Below, piece by piece: positions 21,200 to 30,699 of a stretch of DNA of 64,000 nucleotides. The position numbers and the translations under genes were made by a program. Numbering within the stretch: position 1 is the stretch's first letter; each line of letters opens with the position of its first letter. The notes under the pieces are model-generated. The model saw only the letters and a list, made by a program, of their open reading frames with translations. It did not search any database and was not told the DNA's origin. Origin of the DNA: Isoetes taiwanensis (taxonomy: Eukaryota > Streptophyta > Lycopodiopsida > Isoetales > Isoetaceae); the NCBI GenBank assembly GCA_021234155.1, contig JAJEKV010000010.1:23088833-23152832 (forward strand), in the 5' to 3' direction.

Positions 21200-22660
21200 C
21201 TCAAATGGAACTTCCGGCTCCAAATCGACCGGTTGATTTAGCTTCATCGCCAATATCGTTAACGGCCGCAAGGCTACACCACTATGGTCGATGGCACCAC
21301 CATTTCGTGACTCAACATTTGATTTACGAGGTATTTCATATTCCCTTGCACACCCCTTGTGTATCATGGTCGCCATACATGATCTCGATGTCACGAGTTT
21401 GGTGCACCTCTTATCATGCCAATGTCCATCATCGACCAATATCGACAAGCCTCACGAAACCTTTGTTAAATTTTACGTGGCGCCAAGTTCCTTGGGTATT
21501 CTATCAAGAACACCCATATCAATAAACCTTTCTATAACCTGGTCATCAACTGCTACACACTCCAACCACCACATAGATTGGCCCCAAATGATGTTCTATC
21601 GTCTTCTCCAAGAAATGGACCGCCTTGGTGCCACTTCCATTTCCCGGTTTACGTGGAGGCCACTTTCAAGCCCTCATCCGTCATTACTTCCCTCCCACAC
21701 CACAAAATTCTCATAATTCCACTTCGGCTCCCTTCCAATGACTAACCGAAATGGCACTTCACGCCCTTCTTCCCCGGTCATGTCCAAAGTCCGCACACCC
21801 ATGTCCCTTTGTCTCCTCCTCCGCTACACCATCCAGTTCACACCATCTTTCCCAAACATCACAAACCAGGCAACAGCCGGCTCCACCACCACAACACCCT
21901 CGTCAGTTGTTGTATCGATATCGCCGGGGATGCTCAAGCTGCTTTGCTCTCAAGTTACAAGAATCCCAAGGCGGCTCTTATGAGCCGGGTTCAAACGCAC
22001 TAGAGGCCTCTGATGCGGTACACCAGGACCTTCAAGCTGCAACTGCCCAAGTTGCAACTTTGGAGGCCAAACTTCAAGACAAGCACGAAGCTCTCTTACA
22101 GGCTCATGCAGATCTCAAAAGTGCACAAGATCAAGTCAGCCAACTTGCAGATCAACAGGCTCAGCTCCAATCAGAAATTCAGAATTTATTGGAGCACAAC
22201 AAGTCCAAAGCCGCTCTCCTGAGTACCAAGGACGCAGATATTGCTAAGCTCAACGCCTTGTACTCCGAACTTTGTGAAAATTTCAGCACTCAAGTTCAAA
22301 ACCTTTCAGCACGGGACGCTCAAGTTGCCTCCTTGACGGCTCAGCTTTCTACACAGACATCTCAGCTCACCTCTCTTCAAGATCAGCTTACGGGTGCGTA
22401 AAACGTAAGATCTTGGATGACGGAGATTGCCGTTAACTTCGCCTCAATACTCCGGAAATCCTCCTCCCAGGTCAACACTTCTCCAGAAAATGGGTCCGGT
22501 GACCGCCACCGCTTGCTAGAACGGGACAACCGGATACGTGATCTTGAACAACAGCTACAGCAAGCTATTCAGTCTGCTGATGAGGCTCAAGCAAAACTTG
22601 ACGGCCATACCGCCATTCTTAACAGAATGCCTTTTGACTTCCCGCCTTCACCCGCTATCA
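21200..22660 (+). pseudogene. Accessory ORF of the retrotransposon with long coiled coil
   Basis: The frame 21751-22401 contains, from about residue 85, roughly 130 residues of regular heptads rich in Q, A, L and D (for example QVATLEAKLQDKHEALLQAH). The pattern continues in a shifted frame at 22500-22620 (RIRDLEQQLQQA). Upstream frames (21205-21716) hold a more globular part with many aromatic residues. Extra ORFs after integrase are known in Athila/Tat-type elements, but I cannot match this one to a named family. Broken by frameshifts. Confidence 0.5.
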
Positions 22661-24013
22661 TGATTATGTGGTTTGCTCGCCGCCACCTCTTCCTTTCAAG
22701 TGGCATGCGGCGGAGATGGACATGTGGATATTCCCCCGAAGCGGTCAGATTTTCTTGGTTTGGCGGACCTCTCCATTGAAGACAAAGGGTTGTCTTTGTG
22801 CCCTTGTGGTCTTTGATCTCATACACCGTGTGCCGATCCGGACTTTATCACCTTGAGTTGTTCAGCCCATGGCTTACATATTTCATGATTTCTATCCGGG
22901 TGATACGGGAACACTTGCCGGAAATGGGCCACGCCAGACTCTTTCGGGGTGACCCCTTTGTGCAATGGGTGCTTCAGATAACAATCCATATCTTGCGGAT
23001 CCTGCTTTCGGACCCAAACTCTTCATCGAGGGGTACATGCACGAGCTTGCCAATCATTTATCTCTCGCAAGCGCCGCTACCGCTGTGAGATAAGGAAGTA
23101 TCTAGGACATCCCGGGATCTTCCCTATGCACAAATTTATATGCAGCACCTGGGGTTATAATCAATTCACGAGCTCTGTTGGATAGCAAGGCGGTCCCCAT
23201 GGGATGGGATAGCCCTCTGTCAACTCTCAACTCTCTGCTTCTCTTTGGGATCGTTGGTGTCAAGCTCTTGATCCGGATCTTGTCGATCAATTCAGGGAGA
23301 CCGCTTCGGCAACCCACGCCCACGGGCATGGTTCCTTCTCCCTATGCTTCCACAGGTGTACCTCCACGCCCCCGGTTCCCGACTTCGATTGGCGCCTCCC
23401 TTTTTGGACCAAGGTCATGGATGGTCATGCGGATGGACTCCACCTCCCGGATCTCGGCGGATCTCCGGTGGGATCCACGTTTTGTTCGCCGCTCACATTG
23501 GGAAGAAGGTGCCACTCTGGATACCACCACGGTTGGATCTACAATGCTCTTGGCGTGGTTGGCAGCGGCGGATGCGCTTCATGGTCTTGACACCTTCTTG
23601 CGAGAATGCCACCACCTCACACGATCCTTGATCCATCTTCAAAGCGGGATTTTGTCTTGCTCTCAAATGCATTTTGCTAAGCTCCTTAAATCGGCGGCGT
23701 CCCATTTTTTCATTTGCAATCCGAATGCCGGTAATCGGTGCCTTTGGCCTCCGGACTGTCTCCTCATGGAATGTCGGTACATTTCTTGAGGCGCCCATCT
23801 TTGCCCTTGAAGACATGGCATGCGCTCTCGCTTTCTTATTGATGCGATCACGCCCTTGGCCAAAACACTCCTCCTGCTCTTCAAACACGCCCGATTTCAT
23901 TAGCTTGATTACCATAATGGTGCGAGTCCTCACTCCGTGAGGATCACTTTCGAGATAGATGGCTTCCGCCCTCGAAACACTTCCTCCTTTTCTTCACTCA
24001 CGAGTGTCGTTTT
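22661..24013 (+). other. Untranslated or decayed 3' region of the retrotransposon
   Basis: Fragmented frames on both strands; nothing recognised. Confidence 0.4.
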
Positions 24014-24024
24014 GGTGGGGGGAG
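24014..24024 (+). promoter_or_regulatory. Polypurine tract
   Basis: GGTGGGGGGAG directly abuts the 3' LTR, the expected site of plus-strand priming. Confidence 0.75.
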
Positions 24025-24614
24025 TGTTAGTCCTATGCCTCACAGTGCGGGGACTATTCATGCATCTGACGGACCAGGTCAAGCTCAAGGATCCTCGGTC
24101 GTACCCGGTCAGCCATCAAAGGCTCGTGAAGACCAAGCGGCCAGACCCTTGCGTCAAAGCACATGGCCGTCAACAAGAGGCGCCGCTTCGGACAAGTGGC
24201 GGCCCGTCCGCCGCCCTAGCGTCGTCGTCGGCGTGATTCTAGGCACTTCAAGAGGCACCTCCAACATTCACTGCAAATCGGGCCTCCTTCCGAGAGTCGG
24301 CACCGAGATCGATCGAGTGTCTATATTGGGCCAAAGGCCATTGTACTATATATATGAGTAGAGCTAGCACATGAGTTTTGAGATGAGTTTCGAGTCTTGT
24401 CTCCTTTCAGTTTTTCTCTCTATTGCGAGAGCTCATGTATGTTCATCATTGATATCAAGGAAGCTTATCATTTTCCTCTCATTTGTTCTGTTTTCTTCTT
24501 CTTCTTCTCTTCTTGCAAATCCCGCGTGACATAGTCCCCCGGACTCTCCTGTTAGATCCACGGGTCCTCACAGAGGGCTGTCTTCCAGGAGTTCCCGAAC
24601 CCAGACCCCAAACA
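24025..24614 (+). repeat. 3' LTR of the Ty3/gypsy element
   Basis: 590 bases aligned with 13497-14083, with the same ends, the same TATATATA box (about 24350) and many substitutions and short indels in the first 250 bases. Confidence 0.9.
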
Positions 24615-24948
24615 GTCACAAGAATCTGACCTGGCGGGTAGGAGGTTCTACATCATCAATGGCAACCATTCTGTCTCAGCTGCTCAGCTCGTGTGTCAGA
24701 AGTTGGGGACAGAAGATGCCAGAATAGAACTCAGAAAGATTTACACTTATAGGTTCTGCAGAGTTCTTTCTGGAGAACTGAGTGACTTGGACCTTCTTCA
24801 GCTTAGTGTGGATGTCAATGACATCGTAGCCAAGACGGTGTTTAAGGAACCCTACGCAGATCAAATACACCACCTGCGTAGGCAATACCAGGAGTGCGGC
24901 AAACCAGCGCCAGCAGGAAAAGGGCAATCGAGAAGCGACGAATACAAG
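24615..24948 (+). pseudogene. ParB-like / methyltransferase-like gene, exon after the retrotransposon
   Basis: After the GTCAC duplication the reading frame of 13450-13496 resumes. FYIINGNHSVSAAQLVCQK completes the ParB-like core: the G-N-H-S...A motif matches the G-x-H-R...A signature of ParB/Srx domains, with Ser in place of Arg. The exon ends in EYK at a consensus donor (AAG|GTATGT). ParB-like domains bind DNA or nucleotide and are often fused to methyltransferases in phage and mobile-element genes. Confidence 0.65.
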
Positions 24949-25116
24949 GTATGTACCATTGTATGAATCAAATGGCGCGCCGCTTTCCATTTGGGGTGAA
25001 ATGGCACCGCTATCGCCATTAAGTAAATGGCCTTGTGGCGCCATTTCACCCAAATGCATGCCATTTGATTTGACCCTTTTGCATTCAAGCTCTAACATAT
25101 TTCGTTTGCCTTTCAG
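24949..25116 (+). other. Intron carrying a GCGCCATTT foldback
   Basis: 168-base GT-AG intron (donor GTATGT, acceptor TTTCAG). About 105 of its bases form an inverted repeat: ATCAAATGG...TTTGGGGTGAAATGGC pairs with GCCATTTCACCC...CCATTTGAT. The arms carry the same AAATGGCGC core as the intergenic palindromes. Confidence 0.8.
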
Positions 25117-26576
25117 CATTACCTGGAAATGGTTGACAAGATTCTCAGGGGAAAGCATACCAAAGATGTCAACAGGTTTGTTTTTATGCCAGACGATATC
25201 TACGCTCTCTTTCGCCAAATGTGGAATAAATGGAAAAAGGGAGAGCTAAAAGATAACAGGGGCCAACCTATAGCAGTCAATTGGGCAAATGATAGTGACT
25301 ACTTCAGCGAAAACTACCTCAGATGCATGAGAGGCCTGGATTATGAAGATTGCAGAACTGTTCTCCAGGAAGCCATCAGGGGGGACATCTATGTAAAGGT
25401 CACATCCGATTATAAGGGTGAAAGTTTTTTTAAGACAAGAGCACAGAACTTGAGGATTATTGCCTACATGAAGAAGGAGATTCTCAACTACATCCATGAT
25501 GAACTTGGAATCAAGTACAGAAAGTTCGAGGACTTGAGAAAGGTGTCCGACGGATTCCCAGATTCAACCCTCCTATCTTGGGGTGTGGTACATCATACTT
25601 GGGTCTCAGACGGAATGTGCCCTTTTCATTAGGCAGATCCATTCGTAAGATTCTTAAGCCCGAGGCCGAGAACGAGTTGAAAAGATTTTATGTGGAGTGC
25701 GTTTCTAGTGGTGGGCTTGTCCAGGATCCGATAGTGTTGCCTGCCAGCATGATCTGTTTGGATGCGAGGCAAATTACTCCGATTTGGAATCCCGCCACTC
25801 TGGCCAAATTCTTAGATGCTACTTCTAGGATGACAGATGTAGAGACATACTGGATAGTATGTTTTGCTAGGCCAGAACATACGAGTCTCTTTGGTACTGC
25901 CCTTGAGAGCCTAGAATCTAGATCTAGAGTTAACTTAGGCATGTATGAAGAGGAAAGTGGGTGGTCACCTGGTGGTGGCATAAAGGAGCCAACAGCTGTG
26001 GTTCTAGCCACAAGGATCTCAGCCCAAGCTCAGCCTGATGAAAACCTGGATCTCAGGTTTTATGGTGAACATCCCCGGAAATCACCTGATGTTCCTAAGA
26101 CCCCTAAAGATGCAGTTGGTGCCGAACCAGAGAATCTGGCTAACAAGCTCCTGAGGGACAGGTTCAAATACGCGTGGCAAGGTATGGAAGGGGAATACTT
26201 GGTTCACAAGCAGGTTGGTCCTGCTACAACAGCATACCTTGTCGATAAGCTCTGCCCTCCAGGTAACTTTGTTCTGGACTTTTTTTCTGCTGGGGCTTTT
26301 ACTAGGGCATCATTGCAGTTAAAAAGGAATAGTGTGGCCTATGAGCATGATGCAAAAAAGATCCAATGTATACTAGGGATTCTTGGAAGAATTGAAAACG
26401 TCATTAATCCCTTGCTTGATCCATCAGCCATAGACACTCGTCGACTTTTGACACTGCCTGGGCTTACTCCAGGAGAGACATCACATGGTGGTGGAGGAGA
26501 GACGTCACAGGCTGGTAAAGGAGAGGCCACAGGATCCGGGGAACAAGTGGTACAAGACACAGAAAACGCAGATTGA
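25117..26576 (+). pseudogene. ParB-like / methyltransferase-like gene, 3' exon
   Basis: Starts in phase after the intron (HYLEMVDKILRGKH). A first frame runs to about 25575, where a one-base slip is needed to enter the frame ending at 26576. The middle part is unassigned. Near the C-terminus, NFVLDFFSAGAFTRASLQLK followed by VAYEHD looks like motif I plus the acidic second strand of an AdoMet-dependent N4/N6-type DNA methyltransferase, which in that class lies C-terminal. I see no clear D-P-P-[YW] motif, so activity is doubtful. A Gly-rich HGGGGETSQAG tail ends the protein. Two frameshifts and an insertion make this a pseudogene. Confidence 0.6.
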
Positions 26577-26879
26577 CCGAAGTAAGATTAACCCGGATGA
26601 TATTGATAAAGCAGATGATACTATTTTTGGTGAGGAATATTGAAAACTGATTTGCATATCATACTTGTATATAAGATTTACCTATTTGGTATTAATGATT
26701 ACTGTACTGATTAATCTTTTGAATACTGATGAGACATACGATCTTACTGTATTTGCCCCTTTTGTATATCTTACTTGTTATATAATAATACGATGCCTGT
26801 CCTTATGCCTTAGCTTTATGTGAAAAATGATGCTGTATTCTATGACGATGTGTTGTCTACTCTGTAAGAATAACGATTT

Positions 26880-27135
26880 TAGTAAAGCAAATAGCGCAGC
26901 AGCGACATTTGCAATATGTATATATTGCAACAGACTGCGCGGCCGCGCTATTTGTTTGCTTTTTTCCGTGTATTGTCCTCATGATTCATTTCAAATGCAG
27001 CGATTTTATTGCTTTTTTTCCACAATTTTTATTCAAATGGCGCAACCAGGTTGCGTCCGTCGATTTCCGCCCCATTTCTTGTCAAATAGAGTGGTTTTCA
27101 TGCTAATCCTTGTGCATTTTTAAATAAATAGCGCA
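26880..27135. repeat. Degenerate AAATAGCGC / GCGCTATTT hairpins
   Basis: CAAATAGCGCAGCAGCGACATTTG at 26888-26911 in outline, a near palindrome around ATATGTATATAT at 26911-26928, GCGCGGCCGCGCTATTTG ending at 26954, and single arms at about 27032 and 27124. These are decayed members of the palindrome family at 10.3-12.2 kb, now downstream of the methyltransferase gene. Confidence 0.7.
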
Positions 27136-27214
27136 GATTTGATTGCTGAATGTGTGAAAAAACAACGAACAATTTCATTTCGAGCGAAAATGGAATCATG
27201 AAATTTCCAACTTT

Positions 27215-27400
27215 AATGAAACTGTGCTTGCATGTGCATGTGTTCATTATTCAAGATGAGCTAATCGAAACTAACAAGGAGCTGGCAGATTTTATGATGG
27301 AAGGGGCATCAGTGCTTTTCTTCTCGTATCTCCTCATATTTCCCTCTCTTTCTTTGGTTCTAGTTAGTGGCTGCTGTGGCTCTTCTGGGATCAAGGAAAC
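27215..27400 (+). repeat. Dispersed copy of the 3.8-5.0 kb tandem unit
   Basis: Shares GAGCTAATCGAAACTAACAA, GATGGAAGGGGCATCAGTGC and the TTTGGTTCTAGTTAGTGGCTGC end with 4070-4210 and 4550-4680, in the same orientation. Confidence 0.85.
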
Positions 27401-27724
27401 AAAGAGAAAGGGCGATTTTTCATGCTATTTCGACCTCTTGCAATAGCTATTATCCTTAATCAACTTCCTTTCCTCTTTTATAGAGGTAATACAAATTGTG
27501 TTTCATGTAACAACTTTATGATTCTTATGATTTGTGAACTGATTTTTATGATTTGTAAAGTGAAAAAATGGTATTTATTTTTGCAAAAAAACTCCTTTAC
27601 AAGTTACAGCAATTAGTGCCTTCCATCCAGTAGTTAGTGCCTTCTGTTCCATCAAAGGAGTTCAATCCATTCAGAGGTTCAAGCTATTTTTAATTACAAG
27701 GTGGTTCTTCTATGCATCTCATGT

Positions 27725-30209
27725 TTTTCCATATGTTTTGTAGTCATGAAGAAAGAGACAAGGAAGACAAAAACCAAAGGCGTTCTTGGCCCTAATATCT
27801 TAGATATGTTCAAGAAGGTGAAGGAAATCCTAAACCCGATGAAGCTGCAAGTGAGGATGAAGATAATGACAATGAAAAACTAGTGTTTCAGTAGAAATGG
27901 TCGAAGACGTGGTTATGAATGCGTTATGATAAGGAGAGGGATGCAATATTTTGCAAAACATGTGAAGCTTTTGCCATTTCAGGTACTCTTTAGCTAGCTA
28001 AAGTTCTTTTGTCATTATGATGTTCTCAGTTCTCTTGGTGTATAAATATATTACTAGTTACTAGATTGATAATAGATCTCTTACTTGCAGCAAGTGGGCC
28101 TTTTACGCGTGGAGGAAGTAGAAATTTTAAGACATCGAGTTTTTATGATCACGCAAAAACTCATGTTGCAGTAGAGGAAAAGAAAGCAAATGCCGAGAAG
28201 GTAAAAATGCCAATCATAGAAGAACTGCAAAAAATGCAATCTAGTCTAGTGTAGAAGGAGCTATGCTAAATATGTTTAGAGCGGCTTATACAGTGGGTGT
28301 GAGGTGCTGGTCATTCAATGATTATGAATATGTAGTAGACTTGATTGATTTGGTAGGCTGCTATGCAATAACTAAATGGTTATATTGGAATGACCATGCA
28401 TGCCAAGGTTTTATTGCTTGTATTGGGGACAACTTGCACTTATCTATAATTGAGGAAATGAAACGTAGCCCTTTTTTTGGTGTGCAAGTTGATGAGTCGA
28501 CGGATGTGGCAGCTCAACAACATCTTGTATTATGTGTCACTTATTTAGAGCATGGCGGCTAGCCTAAGAATAAATTTTTGACAATTTTAAGGGTCAAGAA
28601 AGCTAATACAGCTATATTACATGACTCCTTAGTAAGCCATCTTAAAGAAGAAGAGATTTTAACGTCACGCCACAAGGCAGCGTCCTATCGGACATGTGAC
28701 ACTTTACAACACACCCAGATGGGTCCTGCCCCCACTACTTTACATTGCTGAAGTGGGTCCTTCCCCCACCAACTTTACATTGCATGGCCACTTTCACAAC
28801 GAGGCGTTGAACCCGTGACCTTGGGTATGGCAGTTTAACGTTGATATGACTAAGTTAATGGGATTTGGGTCTGACGGGGTATCTACAATGGTAGGAAAGA
28901 AGAAAGGGGTCGCTGCTAGATTAAAGGCTTCACATCCCTATATGACTAGTATCCACTGCATTGCTCATCGTACAAATTTGGCGGTGCAGGATGCGGCGAA
29001 GGGATCAGATATGAAATGGATAGAAGAGATTGAAACTATGGTTAATTCTATTGCTGCTCATTTCTTTCGCAGCAGCTTAAGGTTAGAAAAGTTGCAGGAA
29101 TTATTGAATGAATATACATGTGCAGCTTTAAGATTAGAAGGGATTTAAGAAACACATTGGTTGAGTAGACATAGTGCCATGCTAAGCTATGTGAGGATTT
29201 GCCCGCTATGCTAGAATATTCAAGGATGGAAAATCATGATATTTTTGAAAAGCTTGTTGATTTGAAGAGGATCTACCTGCTCCACTTTTTAGCGGACATT
29301 CTTGGAGGTCTCACAATATTAAGTAAAATGTTTCAAGCTCGTAATGTCGATATAATTGTTATAGAAGATCATATTACAACCATTATTAAAGGTATTCAAA
29401 CTTATTACATTGCTGAGCCTGAGGCAAATTTGAATGCAAGTCAACATGATTCAAAGGGTTATCATATAGTTCCTGATTATAATCCTCCAGGTGGCTGGCT
29501 ATCGGCCTTAAGAAATTCCATACGTGGGGATGAGTATAGAACCTTCAAACAATCAAGGCAAATTGATGGGACAGATTTGGAAATTGCCTTAACACATCAA
29601 ATGACATATGCAAAAGCTGTTTGTGACTGTTTGCAAGTCAGATTTGAAGACACATCAATAATGAAAAATTTTAATATTCTATCTCCCTTACTTATATCAA
29701 GGGCTAACAGACCAAGAAAATTAGGTGAGGATGGCTTAAAAGAATTAATTATCTTTTATGGAACGCCAAAGAAAATCAAGGGATTCGTGGAGAAGGCCTT
29801 GCCTTTAAATGATGCGGACGTGTTAAGGGCTGAGTATGCAGAGTACAAAATCCATGCTTTAGCTAATTGGCAGCATAAGAGCATGGAAGATATTTGTGCT
29901 ATGATCGCTTCAAACCAAACAAATGAGGTACGTTTCAAAAACATCCTAACGTTGCTTCAAATTTCTTTAGTTCAATGTGCTAGCAATGCAATTTGTGAGA
30001 GCATATTAAACCATAGAACTAACGTCAAAACAAGAGGACGTCCATTGATGGGAGCAGAGAGTTTAAATGCAAGTCTTTCTATTGTCGTAAATGGACCTGG
30101 TAAAGCAAGAGACTTTGACGTCATGAAGAGTATAGAATTGTGGAAAAGGAGGGCTGATAATCGAGGTCGCCTTATCTATACTGGTGAACCAAGCCGCTAC
30201 TTAGTTTAG
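27725..30209 (+). pseudogene. hAT-family transposase pseudogene (TTF-type zinc finger, ZNF862-like)
   Basis: A zinc-finger-like start (27895-27980, MRYDKERDAIFCKTCEAF) is followed by a probable intron (donor at 27983, acceptor ending 28090). Then come GGSRNFKTSSFYDHAKTH, FFGVQVDESTDVAAQQHLVL at 28470-28530, MGFGSDGVSTMVGKKKGVAARLK and IHCIAHRTNLA at 28860-28990, and a C-terminal block to 30209. This order (TTF finger, DUF4371-like core with D-E-S-T-D, S-D-G-x-x-x-M and H-x-x-A-H-R-x-x-L) is that of ZMYM/ZNF862-type hAT transposases. In-frame stops (28255, 28561, 29148) and an insertion at 28666 show that it is dead. Confidence 0.8.
28666..28833 (-). mobile_element. SINE-like or MITE-like 168-bp insertion
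   Basis: Flanked by the 8-bp repeat TTTAACGT (28658-28665 and 28834-28841) and interrupting the hAT frame. On the minus strand it starts near GGTCACGGGTTCAACGCC, which contains a good Pol III B box (GGTTCAACGCC). No clear A box. Two related GGGTCCT..CCCCCAC words lie inside. tRNA-derived SINE is favoured; an 8-bp duplication would also fit a hAT MITE, but no terminal inverted repeats are seen. Confidence 0.55.
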
Positions 30210-30544
30210 TAGGCTGCTGATAGTAATGTAACATCCTGACATATTGCTATGTTTCTTCTATGAAAATATGGAGGAAGAGTATGTTTTACTGCTGTAAAAA
30301 GACAGATATCTAGTGGGCTATCTATGTATTACCCACACAATTTTGTACCCGGTCATGTACCTTTTAATAACAGACTTGTTTTGTTTTATTAGTGGTCTAA
30401 AAAGATGTATTTTGACAATATCACAATGTTTAGATTACCTTCTAAGTCAGATTGAATCAGCAAATTTCCAATGATTTTCGATAGTAGTAGGATTTGCCGA
30501 AAGAAAATAAAATAATCCGATAATCATATAATGAGGAAGGCATT

Positions 30545-30690
30545 TTTGCTGGGGAAGTAATTTCCCAATTTCGAACCCTGGGCCAAATTCAGCAGAAAAT
30601 GTGCGGATTGTGCTTAAAAAGCTTTTCGAATAAAGAGGCAACCCAGCAAACCAAGGAGGCAACCCAACTTCCATGTTATATTGAAGTGAG
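30545..30690 (-). repeat. Dispersed repeat fragment, inverted copy of 42955-43075
   Basis: Segments such as GAGGCAACCCA and AGCAGAAAATGTGC appear as reverse complements at 42955-43075. Third piece of the family. Confidence 0.6.
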
Positions 30691-30699
30691 GAAGGTGCG

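Larger units (their letters stand above)
13497..24614 (+). mobile_element. Ty3/gypsy LTR retrotransposon (non-chromodomain, long 3' region), degraded
   Basis: Bounded by TG...CA LTRs of about 590 bp and flanked by the 5-bp duplication GTCAC (13492-13496 and 24615-24619). Domain order along the plus strand is gag zinc knuckle, protease, reverse transcriptase, RNase H, integrase, which is the Ty3/gypsy order. Many frame breaks make it inactive. About 4.3 kb lies between integrase and the 3' LTR, and no chromodomain is seen, as in Athila/Tat-like lineages. The LTRs differ by visibly more than 5 percent, with indels, so the insertion is not recent. It splits the ParB/methyltransferase gene. Confidence 0.93.

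Noticed and set aside
25570-25615. A second short intron explaining the frame change
   Set aside because: The only GT...AG span there is about 30 bases, too short for a plant intron; a frameshift is simpler.
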